A stretch of DNA of 6,981 nt. Source: Paracoccaceae bacterium. GTDB lineage: Bacteria > Pseudomonadota > Alphaproteobacteria > Rhodobacterales > Rhodobacteraceae. Both the position numbers and the translations under genes were made by a program. Where the stretch lies: positions 1 through 6,981 of the forward strand of contig JAESRD010000314.1 in the NCBI GenBank assembly GCA_016764835.1, given 5' to 3'. Below, piece after piece: positions 1 through 5,843 of the stretch. The notes beneath the pieces are model-generated. The model had not been told where the DNA came from. It saw nothing but the letters and a program-made list of their open reading frames with translations, and did no database searches. Each line of letters starts with the position of its first letter. Positions within the stretch are counted from its first letter, which is position 1.

Positions 1-359
1 GCCACAGCCTCATTCAGCGCCGCTCGCATTTGGTCACCTATTTCGCGCAGCTCAGCGTTTGACTGGCGCAGGCTTTGCGTTTCGGTGTCGAGCGACGAAA
101 TCATCAGCTGCTGCTGTGTGGCTTTTTGCTCAAGCATTGCCAAGGTCTTGTCTTGGCGTTCTTTGAGCAGCCGCACCCGCTCTTCGAGCTGCGCATTCAC
201 CATGCGCTCTTCTTCAAGATGGACCTGTATCGCTGCCAGCTGATCAGAGCTGGGCGCGTTTTCATCCACCGGCTGGGCCAGCTCTAACGGGCCAATCCCG
301 GCCTCGATACGGCCCAGTGCCGCAGAAATGCGCCTTTCAAGTTCAACAATATCGCTCAT
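1..359 (-). CDS. Coiled-coil protein of unknown function, C-terminus beyond window edge
   Basis: The minus-strand frame opens at an ATG at 359 (MSDIVELERRISAALGRIE) and stays open for 119 codons to the left edge, so the C-terminus is missing. The protein has no signal peptide or membrane segment. From about residue 41 it is a nearly continuous run of heptad-like Glu/Gln/Leu/Arg-rich sequence, including VHLEEERMVNAQLEERVRLL and TQSLRQSNAELREIGDQM, which predicts a long coiled coil. The N-terminal 20 residues look like a short amphipathic helix, followed by a Pro/Asp-containing linker (about 24-38). It is divergent from tkt. From memory, a small coiled-coil gene next to zapA (cell-division FtsZ accessory) often sits upstream of tkt in Rhodobacterales, so a division-related role is possible but is inference from context only. 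The reading frame is convincing; the function is unknown. Confidence 0.8.
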   Translation of the reverse strand, partial: MSDIVELERRISAALGRIEAGIGPLELAQPVDENAPSSDQLAAIQVHLEEERMVNAQLEERVRLLKERQDKTLAMLEQKATQQQLMISSLDTETQSLRQSNAELREIGDQMRAALNEAV

Positions 360-703
360 AATGCCTGTCCCGCCTGTATTTCACAGCCTATATTTACAGT
401 ACAAATGGCCAAAAGTTGCCTTAGCCAAACTAATTAACCTGCGCTGCCTGTCCAATTTCAGCCCAATGCGCCCCATCTTTGCATGGGTCTCGTTGCGCGC
501 TGGGCTTAGGGGGCCGCGAATCGTACCTAATTTTGCCCAAGCCTATGACAACGCTCGGCAGGCGGCAAACCATCTGCACCAACATGGCCCGTCACGGCCC
601 TTTACACGCGCTTTGCGGCCATATTCAGTGATAGTTTAACGCACGAGCCTTGAACTCAGCCCCTGCCCTGTTAAGACCCTGCTCAAGCCAAACATGACGA
701 TTA
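360..703. other. Divergent intergenic spacer upstream of tkt
   Basis: This stretch of about 345 bases separates the divergent coiled-coil gene and tkt, and should hold promoters for both. No strong consensus pair is visible. A weak plus-strand candidate is TTGAAC at 650-655 with TTAAGA at 671-676, but the 15-base spacing is short. AT-rich sequence around 380-440 could serve the minus-strand gene. A 103-codon plus-strand frame (328-639) overlaps the start of the coiled-coil gene and has no recognisable protein character, so I treat the region as noncoding. Confidence 0.5.
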
Positions 704-705
704 GT

Positions 706-710
706 GAGGA
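706..710 (+). promoter_or_regulatory. Shine-Dalgarno site that places the tkt start at TTG 719
   Basis: GAGGA lies 8 bases upstream of a TTG at 719-721, an optimal spacing. The longer reading from GTG 704 would put this site inside the coding sequence and has no good site of its own. Starting at TTG 719 gives [14 protein letters not shown], which matches the usual N-terminus of alphaproteobacterial transketolases (M-[DE]-x-x-x-LR-x-x-HPDHW) as I recall it. Confidence 0.65.
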
Positions 711-718
711 CTAGCCCT

Positions 719-994
719 TTGGAAATTTCTGCTCTTCGCGCCGCACATCCAGATCATTGGATGATGGCCGCCGCTATCCGCACGCTTACGCTTGATGCCG
801 TAGCCGCCGCTAATTCTGGCCATTCGGGCATGCCAATGGGCATGGCTGACGTGGCCACCGTGCTTTACGAAAAGCACCTGCGTTTTGACCCGACAGCGCC
901 GTCTTGGCCAGACCGTGACCGCTTCGTGCTGTCCGGCGGCCACGGCTCGATGCTGCTTTATTCGCTGCTCTATCTTACGGCTACGAGGATATGA
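719..994 (+). CDS. tkt: Transketolase, N-terminal fragment (tkt broken by frameshift)
   Basis: This is the first 87 residues of transketolase, the thiamine-diphosphate (ThDP) enzyme that moves two-carbon ketol units between sugar phosphates in the pentose phosphate pathway and the Calvin cycle. Diagnostic pieces are [17 protein letters not shown], with the conserved His at residue 35 (E. coli His26), and [20 protein letters not shown], with His at residue 75 (E. coli His66). After LLYLT the frame runs into ATRI and a TGA at 992-994. The family expects LLYLTGYED and then the MTLQQLKDF that is found in the next frame, so one base is missing around 978/979. The start is taken as TTG 719, supported by GAGGA at 706-710; GTG 704 would add five residues. 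As read, this fragment alone cannot be an active enzyme. Confidence 0.9.
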   Translation: MEISALRAAHPDHWMMAAAIRTLTLDAVAAANSGHSGMPMGMADVATVLYEKHLRFDPTAPSWPDRDRFVLSGGHGSMLLYSLLYLTATRI

Positions 995-2739
995 CGCTTC
1001 AGCAGCTCAAAGATTTCCGCCAATGGGGCGCGATAACCGCAGGCCACCCAGAATACGGCCACGCGCCAGGCATTGAAGTCACCACTGGTCCGCTGGGCCA
1101 AGGCTTGGCTAACGCTGTTGGCATGGCCATTGCCGAAGAAGTGCTGCGCGCCCAATGGGGCAAGAACATCATCAACCACCATACTTATGTGATGGCTGGT
1201 GATGGCTGCCTGATGGAAGGCATTAGCCAAGAAGCGCTAACGCTTGCAGGCATGCAAAAGCTCAGCCGCTTGGTGCTCTTCTTTGATGATAATGGCATCA
1301 CCATTGATGGCAAAGTCGAGATCACCGACTGCACCGATCAGCCCGCGCGCTTTGCCGCCTCTGGCTGGCATGTGCAAGCAATTGACGGCCATGACCCTGA
1401 CGCGATTGATGCGGCGATTCTGGCCGCCAAAGCCGATCCGCGCCCGTCAATGATCGCTTGCAAGACCCATATCGCGCTTGGCTCATCGGCCCAAGACACG
1501 TCCAAAGGCCACGGCGCTTTGACCGATCCGCAGCTGATTGCCGACACCAAAACAGTATATGGCTGGAGCGGCGAGCCGTTTGAGATCCCAGCGGAAGTCA
1601 AAGCCGCATGGGAAGCCACAGCCACCTCAGGTGCAGCAGCCCGCACAGAGTGGAACGCCGCCTATTCCCGGCTCAGCGCCAGCAAACAAGCGGAATTCAC
1701 CCGTGTCTTTGCCGGTGATGCGCCAAAGTCGCTGGTCTCCAAAGTGCGCGGGCTCAAGAAACTAGCCTCGGCTGAGGGCGCAAAAGTCGCCTCGCGCCGG
1801 TCTTCTGAGCTGACGCTTGAAGCGATTAACCCGGTCATGCCCGAAAACGTCGGCGGCTCTGCCGATCTGACCGGTTCTAACAATACCAGGACCCCTGATC
1901 TTGGGATATTTACCCCAGAAAACCGCAAAGGCCGTTACATCCATTACGGTGTGCGCGAGCACGCTATGGCCGCAGCAATGAACGGTATCGCGGCACATGG
2001 GGGCCTGCGCGCTTATGGCGGCACATTCATGTGCTTTACTGATTATGCACGCGGCGCGATCCGGCTCTCGGCTCTCATGGGCCTGCCGGTCACCTATGTC
2101 ATGACCCATGACAGCATTGGCCTCGGCGAAGACGGGCCAACGCACCAGCCTGTTGAGCACCTCGCCATGTTGCGCGCCACGCCAAACCTGCTGACCATTC
2201 GCCCGGCTGACACTGTCGAGACTGCGGAGAGCTGGGAAATTGCTCTGACAGCAACCAGTCGGCCAACGGTTTTGGCCCTGTCGCGCCAAGGTTTGCCACT
2301 GCTGCGCACAGAGCATAAAAGCAAGAACCTGACCGCGCAGGGCGGCTATGTAATGGCCGAGTCCACCACCAAACGCCAAGCGATTATCATGGCCTCTGGC
2401 TCTGAAGTATCGGTGGCGATGGAAGCCCGCGCGCTGCTCGAAGCCGAAGGCATTGGCACGCGGGTTGTTTCCATGCCCTGCATGGAGCTTTTTGCCGAGC
2501 AAGAAGCGGCCTACCGCAAGCGTGTACTGCCCGGCGGCCCGGTGCGCGTGGCCGTTGAAGCAGGCGTGCGCCAAGGCTGGGATGCCTATCTGCTGGGCGA
2601 ACGTGGCCGCGAAGCCAAAGCCGGCTTTGCTGGCATGAACAGCTTTGGCGCCTCAGCCCCGGCTGGCACATTGTTCAAAGAGTTCGGCATCTCAGCCGAA
2701 GCGGTTGCACAAAAAGTGCGCGACCTGCTTGCTGGCTAA
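991..2739 (+). CDS. tkt: Transketolase, main C-terminal portion (tkt broken by frameshift)
   Basis: This frame continues the transketolase begun at 719. It opens at an ATG overlapping the upstream stop (ATGA, 991-994) and encodes 582 residues, equal to residues 92-673 of the repaired protein, a normal full length. In repaired numbering, the ThDP/Mg2+-binding domain shows GPLGQG (124-129), [13 protein letters not shown] (from 161) and DDN ending at Asn192. The pyrimidine-binding domain shows IHYGVRE with the catalytic Glu at 414 (E. coli Glu411), then [18 protein letters not shown] with His464 and His476 (E. coli His461 and His473). The C-terminal domain ends with [17 protein letters not shown]. 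All catalytic residues are intact, so only the single-base lesion near 978 separates this from a functional gene. Starting at ATG 991 alone would lose the two N-terminal His residues, so a working enzyme from this frame alone is unlikely. Confidence 0.95.
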   Translation: MTLQQLKDFRQWGAITAGHPEYGHAPGIEVTTGPLGQGLANAVGMAIAEEVLRAQWGKNIINHHTYVMAGDGCLMEGISQEALTLAGMQKLSRLVLFFDDNGITIDGKVEITDCTDQPARFAASGWHVQAIDGHDPDAIDAAILAAKADPRPSMIACKTHIALGSSAQDTSKGHGALTDPQLIADTKTVYGWSGEPFEIPAEVKAAWEATATSGAAARTEWNAAYSRLSASKQAEFTRVFAGDAPKSLVSKVRGLKKLASAEGAKVASRRSSELTLEAINPVMPENVGGSADLTGSNNTRTPDLGIFTPENRKGRYIHYGVREHAMAAAMNGIAAHGGLRAYGGTFMCFTDYARGAIRLSALMGLPVTYVMTHDSIGLGEDGPTHQPVEHLAMLRATPNLLTIRPADTVETAESWEIALTATSRPTVLALSRQGLPLLRTEHKSKNLTAQGGYVMAESTTKRQAIIMASGSEVSVAMEARALLEAEGIGTRVVSMPCMELFAEQEAAYRKRVLPGGPVRVAVEAGVRQGWDAYLLGERGREAKAGFAGMNSFGASAPAGTLFKEFGISAEAVAQKVRDLLAG

Positions 2740-2748
2740 ATTTGGATA

Positions 2749-2794
2749 CGCCCGCTTTGCTATGCCTTGTTGAAAAGGCGGCGCAAGGCGGGCG
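2749..2794. terminator. Nested inverted repeat between convergent genes, possible terminator
   Basis: CGCCCGCTTTGC (2749-2760) pairs with GCAAGGCGGGCG (2783-2794) over 12 positions with one G-U pair. Inside it GCCTT (2764-2768) pairs with AAGGC (2775-2779). It lies 10 bases after the tkt stop and overlaps the last codons of the convergent membrane-protein gene. There is no clear T-run on either side, so it may act as a weak or Rho-assisted terminator, or only as a stable 3' RNA end. Confidence 0.4.
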
Positions 2795-3344
2795 ATATCA
2801 ACGCCAAAAAGGCTGCCAACTCAAAGCTTTCTTCAAGCAGCACATGTTTTGGCACCATTGGCAGCAGATCTTTTTCAAACATATCGCCGAACAAAAACAA
2901 CGTGATCGCCGCCGCCACCAGCGGCATGGCGGTGCCGTGGGTAAACGCGCGCGCAGGCGCTGTCAGCGCACCACGCCGCCAAGCGGCAAAGGCGGCAATG
3001 AGCAAACCCGCTAACACCACCAATGAGCCAATTTTAGCACCAAGCTGAACAGGCTCAGACAACCCGTAAATCTCGCCCCAGCTTATTTCGCGGCCCGCGC
3101 CAACAAACGTCCCGGCCGCCAGTATAAAGAACCCAGCTGAAGCGACAGGCTCGGCCATCCAGCCCCGCAGCGCCACCCAAAAGCTGATGACAAAGCCAAT
3201 GAATAGGATTGTAGGCTCAAGTTGCTCAAGCCAACCCTCCTCCGTGACATCTATTTTGGCAATAAATTCATCGGCCAGATACAAAGTGGCAACGAGACCA
3301 AACCCGGCGAGAAGGGAAATAATATAACGCTTCATCTCAATCAC
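2760..3344 (-). CDS. Predicted six-helix integral membrane protein, unknown function
   Basis: The frame encodes 194 residues from a GTG at 3344, or 191 from an ATG at 3335. AGGTG lies 3 bases before the GTG and 12 before the ATG, so the start is not settled. Hydrophobic segments are at about 7-24, 43-60, 67-84, 104-122, 139-153 and 174-187. Between the third and fourth is a charged patch, GREISWGE (84-91). Others are GDMFEKD (153-159) in the loop after the fifth helix and LEESFEL (170-176) at the start of the last. Conserved-looking acidic and aromatic residues at helix ends suggest a specific role rather than a generic anchor. From memory, a (R/E)EISWG(Q/E) motif occurs in uncharacterised bacterial membrane proteins; I cannot name the family. 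It converges on tkt, its stop 20 bases past the tkt stop, and appears monocistronic. Confidence 0.8.
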   Translation of the reverse strand: MIEMKRYIISLLAGFGLVATLYLADEFIAKIDVTEEGWLEQLEPTILFIGFVISFWVALRGWMAEPVASAGFFILAAGTFVGAGREISWGEIYGLSEPVQLGAKIGSLVVLAGLLIAAFAAWRRGALTAPARAFTHGTAMPLVAAAITLFLFGDMFEKDLLPMVPKHVLLEESFELAAFLALISPALRRLFNKA

Positions 3345-3723
3345 TTACACCTATTTCTTGCGGCCCAGCCTCGCCACTATTTCGTCATTCAGCAAGCTTT
3401 GACCACACAAATGATTGTATCAGCTTTGATGTGCGACTAGTTTGCCGTATCGCCCGCAAACACCGCTAACAATAGGGATCTGTCAAATCAGCAACCGGAT
3501 CGCAATCATGCTCGTACTTTGTATTGTTATTGGCGTCATGGCCGATGGCTTTTTCAATGCGTTTCAGGCCAGTCTGTTTCTTGGGATCAAATTCGCTGGA
3601 ATGATCAACTATCTCAAATTTTGGCGCTAAACGGTTGACCTCTGAGCACAAATGAACAAGTTAATCGCATAATAATCTTGGGCGAAATCGCCTGGCATAG
3701 ATATGAATTTAGGAGTGTGAGAT
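3345..3723. other. AT-richer intergenic spacer upstream of gap
   Basis: About 380 bases lie between the divergent membrane-protein gene and gap. Two overlapping opposed frames exist: 3442-3630 plus (62 codons, TTG start) and 3466-3651 minus (61 codons, TTG start). Neither has a good ribosome site or a recognisable protein, and I do not call them. Possible elements of a gap promoter are CATAAT at 3668-3673 as a -10, without a good -35 at the usual distance, and TTGACC at 3635-3640, which is 27 bases away. The gap Shine-Dalgarno site (AGGAG, 3711-3715) closes the region. Confidence 0.45.
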
Positions 3724-4725
3724 ATGGCCGTAAAAGTGGCAATCAACGGATTTGGCCGGATCGGTCGTAACATCCTACGGGCGATCATCGAATCTGGTCG
3801 CACCGATATTGAAGTTATTGCGATCAATGATCTTGGCCCAGTTGAGACCAACGCGCATTTGCTGCGCTATGACAGTGTGCATGGCCGGTTTCCGGCAACC
3901 GTGACCACGACTGAAAACAGCATTGATGTCGGCCGCGGCCCTATTCGCGTTACCGCGATTCGCAACCCAGCCGAGCTGCCTTGGGCCGATGTTGATATCG
4001 TGCTCGAATGTACTGGCATCTTCACCTCCAAAGAGAAGTGTCAGGCGCATTTGGACAATGGCTCCAGCCGGGTGCTGATCTCTGCGCCGGGCACAGATGC
4101 TGACGCGACCATCGTATACGGCGTCAACGATTCAGTGCTGACAGGCGACGATCTGATCGTTTCCAACGCCTCTTGCACCACCAACTGCCTGTCGCCGGTG
4201 GTCAAAGCGCTCAATGATGCAATCGGGATCAATCATGGTTTCATGACCACGATCCACTCCTATACCGGTGACCAGCCAACGCTGGACACAATGCACAAAG
4301 ATCTCTATCGCGGCCGGGCTGCTGCCCTGTCGATGATCCCAACAACAACGGGTGCGGCCAAGGCTGTTGGTTTGGTTCTACCAGAGCTGAACGGCAAGCT
4401 AGACGGCATGGCTATCCGCGTACCAACACCTAATGTCTCAGTCGTTGACCTGACATTTGAAGCGGCGCGCGACACCACGATTGCAGAAGTCAACGACGCC
4501 ATTCGCGCTGCCGCTGATGGCCCGCTTAAAGGTGTGCTCGGCTATACCGACGAGTCGCTGGTATCTTGCGATTTCAACCATGATCCACAATCGTCGATCT
4601 TCCACATGGACCAAACCAAGGTCTTGGAAGGCAACATGGTGCGCATTTTGACGTGGTATGACAATGAGTGGGGCTTCTCCAACCGCATGGCTGACACGGC
4701 CGTTGCCATGGGCAAACTCATCTAA
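3724..4725 (+). CDS. gap: Glyceraldehyde-3-phosphate dehydrogenase (type I)
   Basis: The enzyme converts glyceraldehyde 3-phosphate, phosphate and NAD+ to 1,3-bisphosphoglycerate in the cytoplasm, for glycolysis, gluconeogenesis or the Calvin cycle. At 333 residues it is full length for the family. The N-terminal Rossmann domain starts with [12 protein letters not shown] (4-15); Asp36 in AINDLG occupies the position that favours NAD over NADP. The catalytic motif [10 protein letters not shown] has the nucleophile Cys151, and His178 in [10 protein letters not shown] is the partner base. [14 protein letters not shown] (232-245) and [12 protein letters not shown] (311-322) are standard C-terminal signatures. 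The SYTGDQ plus [20 protein letters not shown] context resembles alphaproteobacterial and chloroplast-type GAPDHs more than E. coli GapA. The start is fixed by AGGAG at 3711-3715, 8 bases upstream of the ATG. A strong terminator follows at 4771-4804, so gap is probably transcribed alone. Confidence 0.97.
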   Translation: MAVKVAINGFGRIGRNILRAIIESGRTDIEVIAINDLGPVETNAHLLRYDSVHGRFPATVTTTENSIDVGRGPIRVTAIRNPAELPWADVDIVLECTGIFTSKEKCQAHLDNGSSRVLISAPGTDADATIVYGVNDSVLTGDDLIVSNASCTTNCLSPVVKALNDAIGINHGFMTTIHSYTGDQPTLDTMHKDLYRGRAAALSMIPTTTGAAKAVGLVLPELNGKLDGMAIRVPTPNVSVVDLTFEAARDTTIAEVNDAIRAAADGPLKGVLGYTDESLVSCDFNHDPQSSIFHMDQTKVLEGNMVRILTWYDNEWGFSNRMADTAVAMGKLI

Positions 4726-4770
4726 GACGAGCCGCACCTGCGCGTCATAGATAAACCCGCGACTGAACTG

Positions 4771-4804
4771 AAAGATAGCCGTCCAATATGGGGCGGCTAT
4801 CTTT
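4771..4804 (+). terminator. Rho-independent terminator after gap
   Basis: The left arm AAAGATAGCCGTCC (4771-4784) and right arm GGGCGGCTATCTTT (4791-4804) form a 14-bp stem with one G-U pair and a 6-base loop (AATATG). The hairpin begins 45 bases after the gap stop and its 3' arm ends in CTTT followed by CGTTTC. The hairpin core is nearly repeated at 5136-5158. Confidence 0.85.
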
Positions 4805-4930
4805 CGTTTCAAGGTCACAGACCTATGCGTTTTGCGCCGTAGCGGTAGCGCGAACATGTGGCTGGTGCTGCGGCGCAGCATGGCTATGTATGCGATATGA
4901 AATGGCCAGACTTAAAAAGGAGTTCCCAAG
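4805..4930 (+). promoter_or_regulatory. Leader and ribosome site of the 52-residue gene
   Basis: The gene at 4931 lies behind the gap terminator and so needs its own promoter in this stretch, unless read-through is used. I find no convincing -35/-10 pair; TATGTA at 4885-4890 is a possible -10 without a good -35. AAGGAG at 4917-4922, 8 bases before the ATG at 4931, is a strong Shine-Dalgarno site and is the main evidence that the short frame is translated. Confidence 0.5.
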
Positions 4931-5089
4931 ATGACCATGATTTCACAGCTCCGGACTGCACTCGTAAAACGCGCAGCCTATAACCAAACACGCAACGCCA
5001 TTCGTTCCATGTCTTTGGAAGTTGCATTGGACCTCGATATTTACCGGCCCGACGCGGACAAAATCGCGCGCGCAGCGGTTTACGGCTAA
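4931..5089 (+). CDS. Small 52-residue DUF1127-like protein
   Basis: ATG at 4931 to TAA at 5087 encodes 52 residues, beginning MTMISQLRTALVKRAAYNQT and ending DADKIARAAVYG. It is basic in the first half (residues 8-25), with an Arg/Lys-rich amphipathic helix. Then comes SMSLEVALDLDIYRPDADKI, which has the shape of DUF1127 proteins: a short helix, a conserved '(L/V)ALDLDI' turn and a second helix. From memory, similar short proteins ending in a [KR]AVYG-like tail are common in Rhodobacterales. DUF1127 members are small, abundant and often stress- or nutrient-regulated; some act through RNA or phosphate-related processes, but the function of this variant is not known. Evidence for expression is the AAGGAG site 8 bases upstream and dedicated terminators on both sides. 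It has no membrane segment or signal peptide. The family assignment is tentative; the gene call is fairly firm. Confidence 0.8.
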   Translation: MTMISQLRTALVKRAAYNQTRNAIRSMSLEVALDLDIYRPDADKIARAAVYG

Positions 5090-5129
5090 TCGCCTCAAAA
5101 CCACCCCAAGCGGTAACATCATCGCTATG

Positions 5130-5166
5130 AAGCTCAGCCGTCCTAAAATGGGGCGGCTTTTTGCTT
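5130..5166 (+). terminator. Rho-independent terminator after the 52-residue gene
   Basis: AGCCGTCC (5136-5143) pairs with GGGCGGCT (5151-5158), an 8-bp stem with one G-U pair and loop TAAAATG. TTTTTGCTTTT follows directly on the plus strand, a clear U-tract. An outer stem AAGC (5130-5133)/GCTT (5163-5166), and beyond it CGCTAT (5123-5128)/ATAGCG (5171-5176), could extend the fold. The U-tract is on the plus strand only, so it mainly ends the 4931-5089 transcript rather than that of coaD. Confidence 0.9.
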
Positions 5167-5176
5167 TTGTATAGCG

Positions 5177-5671
5177 TTAGCGGCCAACCCGTTCATAAAG
5201 CGCCGCACATACGGCTTCGGGTACGAATTTTGAAACGTCACCACCAAGCCGAGCGATCTCTTTCACCAGCTTTGAGGCTATCGCCTGATGTCGGGCTTCG
5301 GCCATAAGAAACACGGTCTCGACAGTGTTGTCTAAAACTCGGTTCATACCAACCATCTGATATTCATACTCAAAATCAGCCACGGCCCGCAGGCCCCGGA
5401 TGATAATACCGGCGCCAACATCACGGGCGCAATCGATCAACAGGTTCTCAAACGGATGCACAATGATCTTTGTGCCGGTGGTCTTGGCCGTTTCAATAAG
5501 CTGTTCTTCGATCATAGTCACGCGTTCTTCGAGCGTGAAAAGCGGCCCCTTGTCGCGGTTGATCGCCACGCCAATGACCAACTCATCGACCAGCCCGCAA
5601 GCCCGGCGGATAATATCCATATGCCCCAGTGTGACCGGATCAAATGTCCCCGGATATAGCCCAACACGCAT
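5177..5671 (-). CDS. coaD: Phosphopantetheine adenylyltransferase
   Basis: CoaD transfers AMP from ATP to 4'-phosphopantetheine, giving dephospho-CoA and pyrophosphate, the penultimate step of coenzyme A synthesis in the cytoplasm. The 164-residue protein has the usual family length. It opens with MRVGLYPGTFDPVTLGH, containing the nucleotidyltransferase TxGH motif (Thr14 to His17). Next are IIRGLRAVADFEYE (90-103), with the RGLR substrate/ATP-contacting motif at 92-95, and MNRVLDNTVETVFLMA (109-124). The C-terminal SKLVKEIARLGGDVSKFVP (133-151) corresponds to the family's ISSxxVKE...GGDVxxxVP segment. The start is ATG 5669-5671, with GAGGG (5677-5681) 5 bases upstream; the frame is open to 5731 but those 20 extra residues do not resemble the family. 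It is convergent to the small gene at 4931 and lies downstream of the CBS gene across a 172-base gap containing two hairpins, so it is probably transcribed from its own promoter. Confidence 0.97.
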   Translation of the reverse strand: MRVGLYPGTFDPVTLGHMDIIRRACGLVDELVIGVAINRDKGPLFTLEERVTMIEEQLIETAKTTGTKIIVHPFENLLIDCARDVGAGIIIRGLRAVADFEYEYQMVGMNRVLDNTVETVFLMAEARHQAIASKLVKEIARLGGDVSKFVPEAVCAALYERVGR

Positions 5672-5676
5672 AGCAG

Positions 5677-5681
5677 CCCTC
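5677..5681 (-). promoter_or_regulatory. Shine-Dalgarno site fixing the coaD start
   Basis: On the minus strand GAGGG lies 5 bases before the ATG at 5669-5671. This supports the short 164-residue form over in-frame starts further upstream (for example ATG at 5683). Confidence 0.7.
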
Positions 5682-5782
5682 ATCTTGTCATCCATGCCTG
5701 CCACGCAACAATATTGCGCGGACAATTGCAAGTTGATTGCACAAAGTTCATGCGGGTTTTCGCGTCAGCCGTGCCACAGCCC

Positions 5783-5811
5783 GGCATGGCGGCGAAGGCC
5801 ATGCCCTTTTT
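5783..5811 (+). terminator. Plus-strand hairpin with T-run, no matching plus-strand gene
   Basis: GGCATGGC (5783-5790) pairs perfectly with GCCATGCC (5798-5805) around a 7-base loop, GGCGAAG, followed by C and five T (5807-5811) on the plus strand. It has intrinsic-terminator form for plus-strand transcripts, yet both flanking genes are on the minus strand. On the minus strand the same stem has no U-tract after it, but it could still stabilise the 3' end of the CBS-gene transcript. Confidence 0.5.
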
Positions 5812-5836
5812 AGGCGCCCAATTCAGCGCCGCCTAA
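5810..5836 (-). terminator. Hairpin just after the CBS-protein stop, possible terminator
   Basis: TTAGGCG (5810-5816) and CGCCTAA (5830-5836) are inverted repeats with a 13-base loop; an alternative inner pairing is GGCGC (5813-5817) with GCGCC (5826-5830). It starts 8 bases beyond the CBS gene's stop on the minus strand. There is no U-tract in the minus direction, so it is a weak or Rho-assisted terminator at best. Confidence 0.35.
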
Positions 5837-5843
5837 CCGGGGC

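Noticed and set aside
328..639. 103-codon plus-strand frame upstream of tkt
   Set aside because: It overlaps the 5' end of the coiled-coil gene, has no ribosome site and no recognisable protein character; the N-terminal third is antisense to real coding sequence.
970..990. Programmed ribosomal frameshifting in tkt
   Set aside because: The junction (CTT ACG GCT) has no slippery heptamer, and no obvious stimulatory structure was seen; transketolase is not known to use recoding.
1762..2574. 270-codon minus-strand frame inside tkt
   Set aside because: It is wholly antisense to clearly conserved transketolase sequence. Its His/Arg/Gln-rich composition is what antisense reading of such a gene gives.
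3635..3673. TTGACC with CATAAT as the gap promoter
   Set aside because: The two boxes are 27 bases apart, too far for a sigma-70 type pair; at best one of them is used with a poor partner.
4438..4881. 147-codon minus-strand frame over the gap 3' end
   Set aside because: It runs antisense through gap and its terminator, with no family resemblance.
5400..5813. 137-codon plus-strand frame over coaD
   Set aside because: Antisense to conserved CoaD motifs; Ser-rich shadow composition.
5750..5836. 28-codon plus-strand frame (MRVFASAVPQPG...) in the coaD-CBS gap
   Set aside because: It has no Shine-Dalgarno site, and it reads through both hairpins, so its stop lies beyond the T-run that would end the transcript.
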